DNA of 64,000 nt from positions 1,840,501 through 1,904,500 of the forward strand of contig NZ_CP146275.1 of the NCBI RefSeq assembly GCF_037044555.1. The letters are read 5' to 3'. Shown here one piece after another: positions 18,783 through 26,188 of this stretch. The stretch is from Pelagibacterium nitratireducens. Lineage in GTDB: Bacteria; Pseudomonadota; Alphaproteobacteria; Rhizobiales; Devosiaceae. The position numbers were made by a program, and so were the translations under genes. The notes below the pieces were generated by a model. It saw only the letters and a program-made list of their open reading frames with translations, ran no database searches and was not told the origin of the DNA. Position 1 is the first letter of the stretch, and each line of letters opens with the position of its first letter.

Positions 18783-19326
18783 TCGTCTTGTATCCCCAAA
18801 CTAGGTGCCGCTCTGCTGGCTGATCGCCCCTGCAAGCGTCTTGTCGTTGCCGACAATGTCGATTTGATCGGGTCATGAATCGGCCCGTTGATGTGACTGT
18901 TTTCGATTCTTTGGCAAACCGTCAATCACACGAAATCGACTATCCCTTGTGCCTATGGAATGTGCATTCGCTAAATATAGTGGTTTTTAGTGTGGATAGC
19001 GAGGAAAACGTGCAAAAAGCTGCACTGGTTTCATTGGGGTGTCACAAAGCAAGCGTGAGCATAGGTTAATGAAGCGTTGTCTCGGAAAGCGCGGTTAAGT
19101 GATGGAAAAACCTCACTCTCTGGCCGCGCCGGGGGGTCGCTTTAGACTCATAAACGCCTGTCAAGCGGCTTTTTTGGACCTCGATCGCGGTTTTTTGTTG
19201 GCTGGGGACATGCACACCATGTTGTGTGAACAACGGGACCGAAATCGACTGTAGCACTCTCTAGGCTGGCCCGGTCATGTGTGCTAAGCCCAAGCCAACT
19301 CATCGTGACGCGTGAAGGTACCGGAC
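18783..19326. other. Divergent intergenic region between nrdJ and NDUFA12
   Basis: This 544-base region separates two divergent genes. It carries the NrdR-box pair (separate entry) about 155 bases before nrdJ. The part 19000-19300 holds T-runs (19168-19173 and 19190-19195) but no clear hairpin, so I cannot claim a small RNA. Short open frames on both strands look random. Confidence 0.6.
18937..18983. promoter_or_regulatory. Tandem NrdR boxes upstream of nrdJ
   Basis: Box 2 (18968-18983) is TCGCTAAATATAGTGG, 12 of 16 bases matching the NrdR consensus acaCwAtATaTwGtgt. Box 1 (18937-18952) is CGACTATCCCTTGTGC, 10 of 16, with both conserved half-site cores ACTAT and TTGTG. Their starts are exactly 31 bases apart, the three-turn spacing typical of NrdR box pairs. 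NrdR represses ribonucleotide reductase genes when dATP/ATP is high. Confidence 0.8.
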
Positions 19327-19725
19327 GTGGCAAACAGCGGCTTTAAACAGTTCGTCTTCGAAATTTTCGGCTGGTGGAACAAGCAGACCCTCTCCACCCG
19401 CATTTTCACCGCCCTGCGCGGGGTGAAGGTGGGCGAGGACGCGTTCGGGAACGTCTATTACGAAGGCAAGAAGGATGGCCGGCGCTGGGTCGTCTATAAT
19501 GGCTATGCGGAAGCGTCGGCGATTCCGGCGGGCTGGCATGGCTGGATGCACCGGCGCACCGATGTGCCGCCGTCCAAATCGGACTACAAGCCGCACGAAT
19601 GGGAAAAGGCCCATATCCCCAACATGACCGGCACGGCGCTGGCCTATCGCCCGGACGGGTCGATCCTGACACCGCAATCGCGTCCGCGGGTGACGGGCGA
19701 CTACGACGCCTGGTCGCCGGAATAG
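19327..19725 (+). CDS. NADH:ubiquinone oxidoreductase subunit NDUFA12 family
   Basis: This 132-residue protein belongs to the NDUFA12/B17.2 family, an accessory subunit of respiratory complex I found in alphaproteobacteria and mitochondria. Typical features are the N-terminal WWNKQTLSTR stretch, GNVYYEGK, RRWVVYNG, IPAGWHGWMH and the DVPPS segment. The start is taken as GTG 19327 because GAAGG lies 9 bases upstream and translation begins MANSGFKQF. GTG 19312 would add five residues without a ribosome-binding site. It is followed after 15 bases by the DUF2155 gene, a conserved pairing in this bacterial group, probably one transcript. It should sit on the peripheral arm of complex I at the cytoplasmic side of the inner membrane. 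Confidence 0.93.
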   Translation: MANSGFKQFVFEIFGWWNKQTLSTRIFTALRGVKVGEDAFGNVYYEGKKDGRRWVVYNGYAEASAIPAGWHGWMHRRTDVPPSKSDYKPHEWEKAHIPNMTGTALAYRPDGSILTPQSRPRVTGDYDAWSPE

Positions 19726-19740
19726 GGCGGTTCTGGCTGC

Positions 19741-20160
19741 GTGAACCCTCGGGGATTTAGAAAAGCCGCAAGCCGCCTGGCGCTTGCCATGGTCATTGCC
19801 ATGGGGGCGGGGAGCGCCCATGCGCAGGCCATCTCCAATCCTGTGGCGGTGTTTACCGGGCTCGACAAGATCACCGGGCGGATCACGATTTTCGATGTCT
19901 ATATCGACGAGACGGTGCAGTTCGGATCGCTGCAGCTGACGCCGCGAGTCTGTTATTCCCGGCCGACAACCGAAGCCCAGAGCGTTACCGCCTTCGTGCA
20001 GGTGGACGAGGTTTCGTTGCAGGCGACAATGGAGCGGGTGTTTTCGGGCTGGATGTTTGCCGACTCGCCGGCGCTCAATGCGATCGACAACGCCGTTTAC
20101 GATGTCTGGCTGATCGATTGCCGCCAGACATCGGACGTGCCGCCACCCGACCAGCGCTAG
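19741..20160 (+). CDS. DUF2155 domain secreted protein
   Basis: This 139-residue protein has an N-terminal signal peptide: basic MNPRGFRK, a hydrophobic core, and a likely cut after SAHAQA. The mature part has the DUF2155 pattern: LDKITGRITIFDVYIDETVQFGSL, then a cysteine in RVCYSRP and FSGWMFADSPALNA, ending with a second cysteine in YDVWLIDC. The two cysteines may form a disulfide in the periplasm. The function of DUF2155 is not established. It starts with GTG, 15 bases after NDUFA12, and ends facing aat; a large inverted repeat lies in between. Confidence 0.9.
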   Translation: MNPRGFRKAASRLALAMVIAMGAGSAHAQAISNPVAVFTGLDKITGRITIFDVYIDETVQFGSLQLTPRVCYSRPTTEAQSVTAFVQVDEVSLQATMERVFSGWMFADSPALNAIDNAVYDVWLIDCRQTSDVPPPDQR

Positions 20161-20171
20161 GTTGCATGGAC

Positions 20172-20290
20172 AGTTCGGTGATGGTGAGCCGAAAATGGCA
20201 GTTTTCTGCGCTTCCGGTGCTCACGTACCCAAATGTACGCTCCGCTCCGGTTCTCGAAAACTGCCATTTTCGGCTCACCCTGACCGAACT
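20172..20290. repeat. Long palindromic repeat element (REP/REPIN-like)
   Basis: Two 35-base arms, 20172-20206 and 20256-20290, are inverted copies with three mismatches (positions 9-11 of the arm). Each contains GGTGAGCCGAAAATGGCAG or its complement. The 49-base centre is itself imperfectly self-complementary, around GTGCTCACGTAC and GTACGCTCCGCTCC. The element fills the gap between the convergent genes DUF2155 and aat, so it can act as a two-way transcription stop. Its nested symmetry suggests a dispersed non-autonomous repeat family. Confidence 0.8.
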
Positions 20291-20301
20291 CTCCACACAA
20301 C

Positions 20302-20934
20302 CTACCCCGTCTTTTCCCACGCGTAGAAGTCGCCGTCGATATTGAGGGCGCCCGAGAGGCGGATTTCGTAGATGGCGCGGGGGATCTCGATGCCGCCCAG
20401 AGACGCCAGATGGTCGGTGATGAACTGGGTATCGAGAAGCGCATAGCCGCCCGCATTGAGCCGGTCGACGAGGTGGGCGAGGGCGATCTTGGACGCATCG
20501 GTGCGCCGGTGGAACATGGATTCGCCAAAGAACGCGCCGCCGATGGCCAGGCCATAAAGGCCGCCAACCAGGGCTTCGCCATCATAGACCTCGACGGTGT
20601 GGCAATAGCCCATGGCAAACAACTCGCCATAGAGTGAGCGAATGGTGGGGTTGATCCAGGTTGATTGCCGGTCACTGCCTGCCGTGGCGCAGCCTTCGAT
20701 GACACCGGAAAAGTCGCGATCAACGACTACGGAAAAGCCGCTTTTTCGCATGGACTTGCGCAGGCTTTTTGACGCCCTGAATCCATCGAGCGGCAACACG
20801 CCGCGCATCTGGGGGCTGACCCAGAAAATGTCCGGATCGTCGGCGCTTTCCGACATCGGGAATATGCCGGCGCGATAGGCGCGCAGGATCAACTCGGGCG
20901 TGAGTTCGATATCGAAGGGGTCGTTCCGGGTCAT
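20302..20934 (-). CDS. aat: Leucyl/phenylalanyl-tRNA--protein transferase
   Basis: This 210-residue N-end-rule enzyme transfers Leu or Phe from charged tRNA to proteins with N-terminal Lys or Arg, marking them for ClpAP degradation in the cytoplasm. The family hallmarks are present: LRAYRAGIFPMSE, FWVSPQMRGVLPLDGF, TWINPTIRSLY, HTVEVYDGE, GLYGLAIGGAFFGESMF and LLDTQF. The frame is open 27 codons further upstream, but ATG 20934 gives the usual short N-terminus (MTRNDPFDIELTPELILRAY). It lies downstream of accC on the same strand, with a gap of about 130 bases. Confidence 0.95.
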   Translation of the reverse strand: MTRNDPFDIELTPELILRAYRAGIFPMSESADDPDIFWVSPQMRGVLPLDGFRASKSLRKSMRKSGFSVVVDRDFSGVIEGCATAGSDRQSTWINPTIRSLYGELFAMGYCHTVEVYDGEALVGGLYGLAIGGAFFGESMFHRRTDASKIALAHLVDRLNAGGYALLDTQFITDHLASLGGIEIPRAIYEIRLSGALNIDGDFYAWEKTG

Positions 20935-21063
20935 CGCAAAACTGAAAAAGCGGTCGTGTGCAGGGCGTACCACGATCTGCACACGGTTTGTTTCGGTCGC
21001 GCTTTCGAACCGCAAACGTGCGGGCCTCTTTTTGCTGAAAGCACTCCGGCGGCCCGCCTTTCG

Positions 21064-22410
21064 TTATTCCTTGTTGGCTTCGAGAAACTTCTCGAGCCAG
21101 TGGATGTCGTAATTTCCCGCCTGAATGTCGGGCTCCTTGATGAGCCGGCGGAACAGGGGCAGGGTCGTCTTGACGCCGTCGACGATAAATTCGTCCAGCG
21201 CCCGATTGAGGCGCTGCAGGCATTCGGGGCGCGTCCGGCCGTGGACGATCAGCTTGCCGATCAGGCTGTCGTAATAGGGCGGGATGTTGTAGCCCTGATA
21301 AACGGCGGCATCGACGCGCACCCCCACGCCACCTGCGGGGTGATAATAGGTGATGCGACCCGGCGACGGTGCAAAGGTCTGGGGGTCTTCGGCGTTGATG
21401 CGCACTTCGATGGCATGGCCATGGAACGCCACGTCTTCCTGCTTGAGCGAAAGCGGCTCGCCGGCGGCAACGCGGATCTGCTCATAGACGATGTCGAAAT
21501 TGGTGATGCGCTCGGTGACCGGGTGCTCGACCTGCAGGCGGGTGTTCATTTCGATGAAATAGAACTCGCCGTTTTCGTAGAGGAACTCGATGGTGCCGGC
21601 GCCTGAATATTTGAGCTTGCGCATGGCGGCGGCGCAAATTTCACCGATTTCGGTCTGCTCTGCCATAGGAACGGTCGGCGCCGAAGCCTCTTCCCACACT
21701 TTCTGGTGGCGGCGTTGGAGCGAGCAATCGCGGGTGCCAAGATGGACGGCATTGCCCCGGCCGTCGCCGATGACCTGAACCTCGATGTGACGGGGCTTTT
21801 CGAGGTATTTTTCCAGGTAGACGGAATCGTCGCCGAAATTGGCCTTGGCCTCGCGGCGTGCCGTCGAGAAGGCGATGGCGAGGTCGGCCTGGGTCTTGGC
21901 GACCTTCATGCCCTTGCCGCCGCCGCCCGATGCGGCCTTGATGAGAACCGGATAGCCGATTTCGGCGGCAGACTTCTGCGCTTCGGCCTCGGTGGTCACG
22001 GCGCCAGCCGAACCGGGAACGCAAGGGATGCCCAGTTCAAGCGCGGTTTTTTTGGCTTCGATCTTGTCGCCCATGATCTCGATATGGTGGGCGGACGGGC
22101 CGATAAAGGCGATCTTGTGCTCTTCGAGGATGCGGGCGAAACGAGCATTTTCCGACAGGAAGCCATAGCCGGGATGGACGGCTTCGGCGCCGGTGATTTC
22201 GCAGGCGGCCAGGATGGAGGGGATGTTGAGATAGCTGTCGCGGGCGGAGTTGGGACCAACGCACACGCTTTCGTCGGCAAGGCGCACATGCATGGCATTG
22301 GCGTCGGCCTGGGAATGGATGGCAACCGTCTGGATGCCGAGTTCCTTGCAGGCGCGCAGGATGCGCAGGGCGATTTCGCCGCGGTTGGCTATGAGGACCT
22401 TGGAAAACAT
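21064..22410 (-). CDS. accC: Acetyl-CoA carboxylase, biotin carboxylase subunit
   Basis: This 448-residue ATP-grasp enzyme carboxylates biotin on AccB with bicarbonate and ATP, the first half of malonyl-CoA synthesis for fatty acids. Visible motifs are the N-terminal KVLIANRGEIALRI, the glycine-rich ATP loop SGGGGKGMK, KYLEKPRHIEVQV and the catalytic EMNTRLQVEHPVTE. Length is normal. It follows accB by 9 bases on the same strand, so the two are co-transcribed and the holoenzyme components are made together. Confidence 0.98.
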   Translation of the reverse strand: MFSKVLIANRGEIALRILRACKELGIQTVAIHSQADANAMHVRLADESVCVGPNSARDSYLNIPSILAACEITGAEAVHPGYGFLSENARFARILEEHKIAFIGPSAHHIEIMGDKIEAKKTALELGIPCVPGSAGAVTTEAEAQKSAAEIGYPVLIKAASGGGGKGMKVAKTQADLAIAFSTARREAKANFGDDSVYLEKYLEKPRHIEVQVIGDGRGNAVHLGTRDCSLQRRHQKVWEEASAPTVPMAEQTEIGEICAAAMRKLKYSGAGTIEFLYENGEFYFIEMNTRLQVEHPVTERITNFDIVYEQIRVAAGEPLSLKQEDVAFHGHAIEVRINAEDPQTFAPSPGRITYYHPAGGVGVRVDAAVYQGYNIPPYYDSLIGKLIVHGRTRPECLQRLNRALDEFIVDGVKTTLPLFRRLIKEPDIQAGNYDIHWLEKFLEANKE

Positions 22411-22419
22411 GGGCCTGCC

Positions 22420-22914
22420 TTACTCGATGACGACGAGGGGTTCACCGTATTCGACCGGCGAGGCGTCATCGACCAGAATGCGGGTGATGGTGCCCGATTT
22501 GTGCGCCGGAATCTGGTTCATGGTCTTCATGGCTTCGATGATGAGGACCGTCTGGCCCTCGGAGACCTTGGTGCCCACTTCGACGAAGGCCCTGGCGCCC
22601 GGTTCTGGCGCCAGATAGGCGGTGCCGACCATGGGCGATGTCAGGGTGTTGGGGCTGGCAGCGAGGTCTTCGGGCGATGCGGCGGCGGGCGTTGCAGCAG
22701 CCGAGGCTGCAGGTGCGGCCGGCGCTGCCGGGGCGGCTGGAGCCTGCTGGGCGTAGCCTGGGGCCGCGACCTGAACGACTTCCTTGGCAAAGGTGCGCGT
22801 TACGCGGATGCGGAAGTCATCCTGCTCAAGTTCGATTTCCGCCAGATTGGCATCATTGACCAGTTCGGCGATGGTGCGGATGAGGTCCTGATCGACCTGC
22901 GAGATCTTTGCCAT
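22420..22914 (-). CDS. accB: Acetyl-CoA carboxylase, biotin carboxyl carrier protein
   Basis: This 164-residue carrier has an N-terminal helical domain (1-45), a flexible Ala/Pro linker (about 50-90) and a C-terminal biotinyl domain. The biotinylated lysine is Lys130 in EAMKTMNQI, where the usual motif is EAMKMMN; the Thr is a mild variation after the key Lys. It lies between aroQ and accC in one direction (aroQ-accB-accC), a conserved order, with a 37-base gap to aroQ. Confidence 0.97.
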   Translation of the reverse strand: MAKISQVDQDLIRTIAELVNDANLAEIELEQDDFRIRVTRTFAKEVVQVAAPGYAQQAPAAPAAPAAPAASAAATPAAASPEDLAASPNTLTSPMVGTAYLAPEPGARAFVEVGTKVSEGQTVLIIEAMKTMNQIPAHKSGTITRILVDDASPVEYGEPLVVIE

Positions 22915-22951
22915 TGTTATCGTGTCTCCACCGACCCGTTTGGGGTCTTTT

Positions 22952-23389
22952 TCAATTCAGGATTTCGGCGACGGCCTCGAGGGCCAGCGTATAGCCTCTT
23001 GGGCCCAGACCGCAAATTACGCCCTTTGCCACTGCAGATACGTAGGAATGATGGCGAAAGGGTTCACGCTGATGAATGTTTGACAGGTGAACCTCGAGGA
23101 TAGGCTGGTCCAGCGTGCGCAGGGCATCGTGGATGGCCACCGAGGTGTGGGAATAGGCGGCGGGATTGATGACGATCGCATCGGCCGTCTTGCGGGCCGA
23201 CTGTATCCAGTCCACCAGTTCGCCTTCATGGTTGGACTGGCGGAAATCGCAGGCCATGCCGAGCTTTTCGCAGGTTTCCCGGCACAGCGCCTCGATATCG
23301 GCCAGCGTATCGCCGCCATAGATCGATTTTTCCCGCGTGCCCAAGAGATTGAGGTTCGGTCCGTTGAGGATCAGTACGCGTTTTGCCAT
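22952..23389 (-). CDS. aroQ: 3-dehydroquinate dehydratase, type II
   Basis: This 145-residue enzyme converts 3-dehydroquinate to 3-dehydroshikimate in the shikimate pathway; the type II form is a dodecamer. Motifs are [14 protein letters not shown], the catalytic Tyr in [15 protein letters not shown] and [17 protein letters not shown] 23389 ([10 protein letters not shown]) is chosen; the frame is open 14 codons more, but those residues do not fit the family. First of the aroQ-accB-accC run. The gap to the DUF2087 gene (about 130 bases) should hold its promoter. Confidence 0.96.
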   Translation of the reverse strand: MAKRVLILNGPNLNLLGTREKSIYGGDTLADIEALCRETCEKLGMACDFRQSNHEGELVDWIQSARKTADAIVINPAAYSHTSVAIHDALRTLDQPILEVHLSNIHQREPFRHHSYVSAVAKGVICGLGPRGYTLALEAVAEILN

Positions 23390-23521
23390 ATGCCTTATCG
23401 TGTCGCGTCCGAAGCGCCAAAATGATGGCAAACGCGCCTTTTTAGAGCTTTTTGGGCCAGCATGGCTGGCAATTCAAGCTGGCGTTATACGAAATGCACC
23501 GAAAAGGCAAAGGGAACGTCC

Positions 23522-23878
23522 TTAAGCGGGCTCTGCCTGGATGCGGGCCAGCAGGGCTTCGGCCTCAGGCGGCATTTCCCGGGCGATGCGGCGGTAGATG
23601 CGGCCATCGGGGGTGCGGCGCAACAGATCGAGGTCGCAGAGTTCGCGGCGGAGCAGGACGTAGTCCTCGTAATCGTGCCAGGTGCGCAGCATGGCATTGA
23701 TTTCAAGCTCGGAAAGCTGGCCATCGTCGGGCATTTGCGACCAGATGACCCAGAGCGCAAGTTCCTGATCCGCGCGGCGGGAGGGCCAGCGCAGGAGGCG
23801 ACCGGTTGCATCGAAACAGCGCGCGGTGCGGGTGATGCGTTTTTCACTAGCGGGGTCGGGCTGATGCTCGGCCGGCAT
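23522..23878 (-). CDS. DUF2087 domain protein
   Basis: This is a 118-residue cytoplasmic protein. The DUF2087 core is visible: GRLLRWPSRRADQELALWVIW, then the E-x-x-x-N-x-x-L-x-x-W pattern in SELEINAMLRTWHDYEDYVLLRREL, and the C-terminal DLLRRTPDGRIYRR wing. The fold resembles a winged helix, so nucleic-acid binding is plausible, but no function is established. The start ATG 23878 sits just after the DsbA-family stop, implying co-transcription with that gene. An overlapping longer frame through the DsbA gene is only a shadow. Confidence 0.85.
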   Translation of the reverse strand: MPAEHQPDPASEKRITRTARCFDATGRLLRWPSRRADQELALWVIWSQMPDDGQLSELEINAMLRTWHDYEDYVLLRRELCDLDLLRRTPDGRIYRRIAREMPPEAEALLARIQAEPA

Positions 23879-23880
23879 TG

Positions 23881-24753
23881 TCAGCCGTCCTGAGCGCTGT
23901 CGGTGCAAACGGTCGAGCCACACTCCCGCATGGCTTCGATGCGGCGGACCAGATCGGCTTTGGGCAGGGCGCCGGGGATCACTTCGTTGCCGATGATGAA
24001 GGTGGGCGTGCCTGAAATGCCGAGGGCCTGGGCGATGGTATAGGTGCGCTGGAGGGCGTCGGAGATATCGGGGGCGGTCATTTCGAGCTCCAGCGACACG
24101 CGGCTCAGCCCCAGCGATTCGGCAGCGGCAAGGGCGGCCTGGGTGTCGACCTGACCGCGCGCGGAAAACAGCGCTGTGTGGAAATCCTGATAATCGACAT
24201 CGGCGCGGCCAACCAGAATGGCGATGCGGGCGGCATCGACCGAGCTTTGCGAGAGGATGGGGAATTCCTTGAGGATGACGCGCAGATTGGGGTCTTCCTC
24301 GACCAGAGCCATCACATCGGCGACGACCTGGCGGCAATAGCCGCAATTGTAATCGAACATTTCGACAAGGGTGACATCGCCATCGGGATTGCCGAGCACG
24401 ATGTTGGCGGGGTCGTTGTAGATTTCGTCTTCCAGGGCCGCAAGCGCGATGCGGGCGCGCTCACTCTCTTCGGCGCGAACCTGGGTTTCCAATTCGATCG
24501 ACATGCGCTCGAGCAGGCGTGGATTGGCGAGGAGGTAGTCCTCGATGACCGGGCCGATGGTGGCGGTGTCGATCGTCTCGGCGGGTGGTGTCGCCGGCGA
24601 TTGAACTGGCTGGTCCGCCGCGGCCTGGGCGAGAAGGGATTCGACCTCGGTCTGGCTCAAGCCGGGCTCGGGACGGGTTGCGATGGAGTAAGCGAGACCC
24701 GCGCCGAGCAGAGCCACGGCAGCAGCAAGGCCGAGATTGATCGCTTTTTGCAT
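23881..24753 (-). CDS. DsbA-family thiol-disulfide oxidoreductase
   Basis: This is a 290-residue envelope protein. An N-terminal hydrophobic segment (residues 5-25) serves as signal or anchor. A Pro/Ala linker and a helical region (65-115) precede a thioredoxin fold with the redox site CGYC (137-140), after DGDVTLVEMFDYN. The cis-Pro loop is SGTPTFIIGNE. Two extra cysteines near the C-terminus (CGSTVC) may form a structural disulfide. Such Com1/ScsC-like proteins oxidise or isomerise disulfides in the periplasm. The divergent aminotransferase starts 240 bases away; the gap contains Lrp-like half-sites. Confidence 0.9.
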   Translation of the reverse strand: MQKAINLGLAAAVALLGAGLAYSIATRPEPGLSQTEVESLLAQAAADQPVQSPATPPAETIDTATIGPVIEDYLLANPRLLERMSIELETQVRAEESERARIALAALEDEIYNDPANIVLGNPDGDVTLVEMFDYNCGYCRQVVADVMALVEEDPNLRVILKEFPILSQSSVDAARIAILVGRADVDYQDFHTALFSARGQVDTQAALAAAESLGLSRVSLELEMTAPDISDALQRTYTIAQALGISGTPTFIIGNEVIPGALPKADLVRRIEAMRECGSTVCTDSAQDG

Positions 24754-24855
24754 CAGAAACTCCCTATCGCGTCATGGCGGGTTTACCGTAAGCAGGGTTC
24801 GGGGGCTAGACGCAATGAACCGCGGAAGCGAACAAATGCTTGTGTTGGATCGAAA

Positions 24856-24892
24856 TGCTAATAATTGATCGAAAGTTAGCATTATTTGCTAA
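24856..24892. promoter_or_regulatory. Lrp/AsnC-like operator with phased TGCTAA half-sites
   Basis: Three half-sites, TGCTAA (24856-24861), TTAGCA (24876-24881) and TGCTAA (24887-24892), lie at offsets of 20 and 11 bases, so they face the same side of the helix. The last two make the dyad TTAGCATTATTTGCTAA, 13 of 15 core bases matching the Lrp consensus YAGHAWATTWTDCTR. It sits between dsbA-like and the aminotransferase. A candidate promoter, TTTAAC (24893-24898) and TATACT (24916-24921) with 17-base spacing, follows at once, suiting Lrp-type control of the aminotransferase. Confidence 0.5.
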
Positions 24893-24992
24893 TTTAACGC
24901 GTTATATGATAATGATATACTGATATAGTATGGATTGACGCAAGCGTGGCGGTTCGGGTGCGGGCTGCCGAAAAGAACAAGCGGACATTGAA

Positions 24993-26135
24993 ATGATGAA
25001 TGCCAATTCGATTCGCCCATTTTACGCCCTTGAACTGATGGCGCGCGGGCAGGCGCTGGAAGCGCAGGGGCGGACAGTGTGCCACCTCGAAATCGGGGAG
25101 CCGGGCGGCAAACCGGCCGATCGCGTGCTTGATGCGGTTCGCGACTGTCTGGACCGCCCCATGGGCTACACGGCGGCCAAGGGCATGCCGGCGCTGCGCG
25201 AGAGGCTGAGCCGGTATTATGCCGAGCAGCATGGTGTCGAGGTTTCGCCCGAGCGGGTTGTGGTGACCACAGGTTCATCGAGCGGGTTCATCCTGACCTT
25301 TCTGGCAGGATTTGCGCCGGGACAGCGCATAGCGGTGACGCGGCCGGGCTATCCGGCCTATCTCAATATCATCGCCTCTCTCAATCTGGGGAGCGTCGAG
25401 ATCCCGGTTTCACCGGCCAATGGATGGCGGCTGACGGCGGCCGATATCGAAGCTGCCTATGAAAAATCGCCGTTCGAGGGGCTGCTTGTGGCGAGCCCGG
25501 CCAACCCGACCGGGGCAGTGCTGGAGCGAGACGAGCTGGCGGCCATCATCGCGTGTTGCGACCGGCTCGGTGTGCGGTTCATTTCCGACGAGATTTACCA
25601 TGGGCTCAATTATGTGGGCGGGGACGCCAGCGCGCTCGAATTTTCCCATGACCATGTGATCGTCAACAGCTTTTCCAAATATTACTGCATGACGGGCTGG
25701 CGGATCGGCTGGCTGGTGCTGCCCGAAGACATGGTGCGCCGGGCCGAGATGATGGCGCAGAGCCTGTTCATTTCGGCCTCGAGCGTGTCCCAATGTGCGG
25801 CACTGGCGGCGATGGAAGCGCGGGACGATTATGATGCCCGGCGCGACCAGTACGCCGGGAGCAGGCTGGTTCTGTCAGAGGGGCTCAAGGCGATGGGGTT
25901 CGGGCTGGCCGAGCCGTCGGACGGGGCATTTTACGCCTATGTGGATGCGTCGGCCTTTACCAATGACACGATGGATTTTTGCCTGCGCATGCTCGATCAG
26001 GCTGGCGTCGCCGCGACGCCGGGGCAGGATTTCGACAGGACGGACGGGCACAAATATGTGCGGTTTTCCTATGCCGGAACGCCCGAAAGCATCGCGATGG
26101 CGCTCGAGCGAATGGGCAAATTTCTCCAGCCATAA
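24993..26135 (+). CDS. PLP-dependent class I/II aminotransferase
   Basis: This 380-residue fold-type I aminotransferase is of the aspartate/aromatic/alanine group. The PLP lysine is Lys229 in NSFSKYYCMTGWRIGW. Other motifs are EIGEPGG, GYTAAKGMPALRE, ASPANPTG (the Asn that contacts PLP), SDEIYHGL and the C-terminal carboxylate-binding YVRFSYAG. The substrate cannot be told from sequence. It is a single gene with its own promoter region containing an Lrp-like operator, which suggests control by amino-acid supply. It ends at a strong bidirectional terminator shared with rne. The start could also be the second ATG, 3 bases on. Confidence 0.92.
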   Translation: MMNANSIRPFYALELMARGQALEAQGRTVCHLEIGEPGGKPADRVLDAVRDCLDRPMGYTAAKGMPALRERLSRYYAEQHGVEVSPERVVVTTGSSSGFILTFLAGFAPGQRIAVTRPGYPAYLNIIASLNLGSVEIPVSPANGWRLTAADIEAAYEKSPFEGLLVASPANPTGAVLERDELAAIIACCDRLGVRFISDEIYHGLNYVGGDASALEFSHDHVIVNSFSKYYCMTGWRIGWLVLPEDMVRRAEMMAQSLFISASSVSQCAALAAMEARDDYDARRDQYAGSRLVLSEGLKAMGFGLAEPSDGAFYAYVDASAFTNDTMDFCLRMLDQAGVAATPGQDFDRTDGHKYVRFSYAGTPESIAMALERMGKFLQP

Positions 26136-26144
26136 CGGGATATA

Positions 26145-26171
26145 AAAAAGGGCGGCTTTGCCGCCCTTTTT
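26145..26171. terminator. Bidirectional intrinsic terminator
   Basis: The 12-base arm AAAAAGGGCGGC, loop TTT and complementary arm GCCGCCCTTTTT form a strong hairpin with a T-run on either strand. It lies between the convergent aminotransferase and rne stops. Confidence 0.93.
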
Positions 26172-26188
26172 ATTTGTGTGGGATCCGT

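Noticed and set aside
16194-18878. 894-residue open frame on the plus strand
   Set aside because: It is antisense to nrdJ, low in complexity (Gly/Ala/Val/Asp) and has no domain; it is a by-product of high-GC codon use.
18783-18936. Possible cobalamin riboswitch before nrdJ
   Set aside because: No B12-box text was seen and the space before the NrdR boxes is short; NrdR control explains the regulation.
24905-24925. Fur-like hexamers (GATAAT, GATATA)
   Set aside because: Only the left half matches a Fur box; the AT-rich stretch is better read as a promoter.
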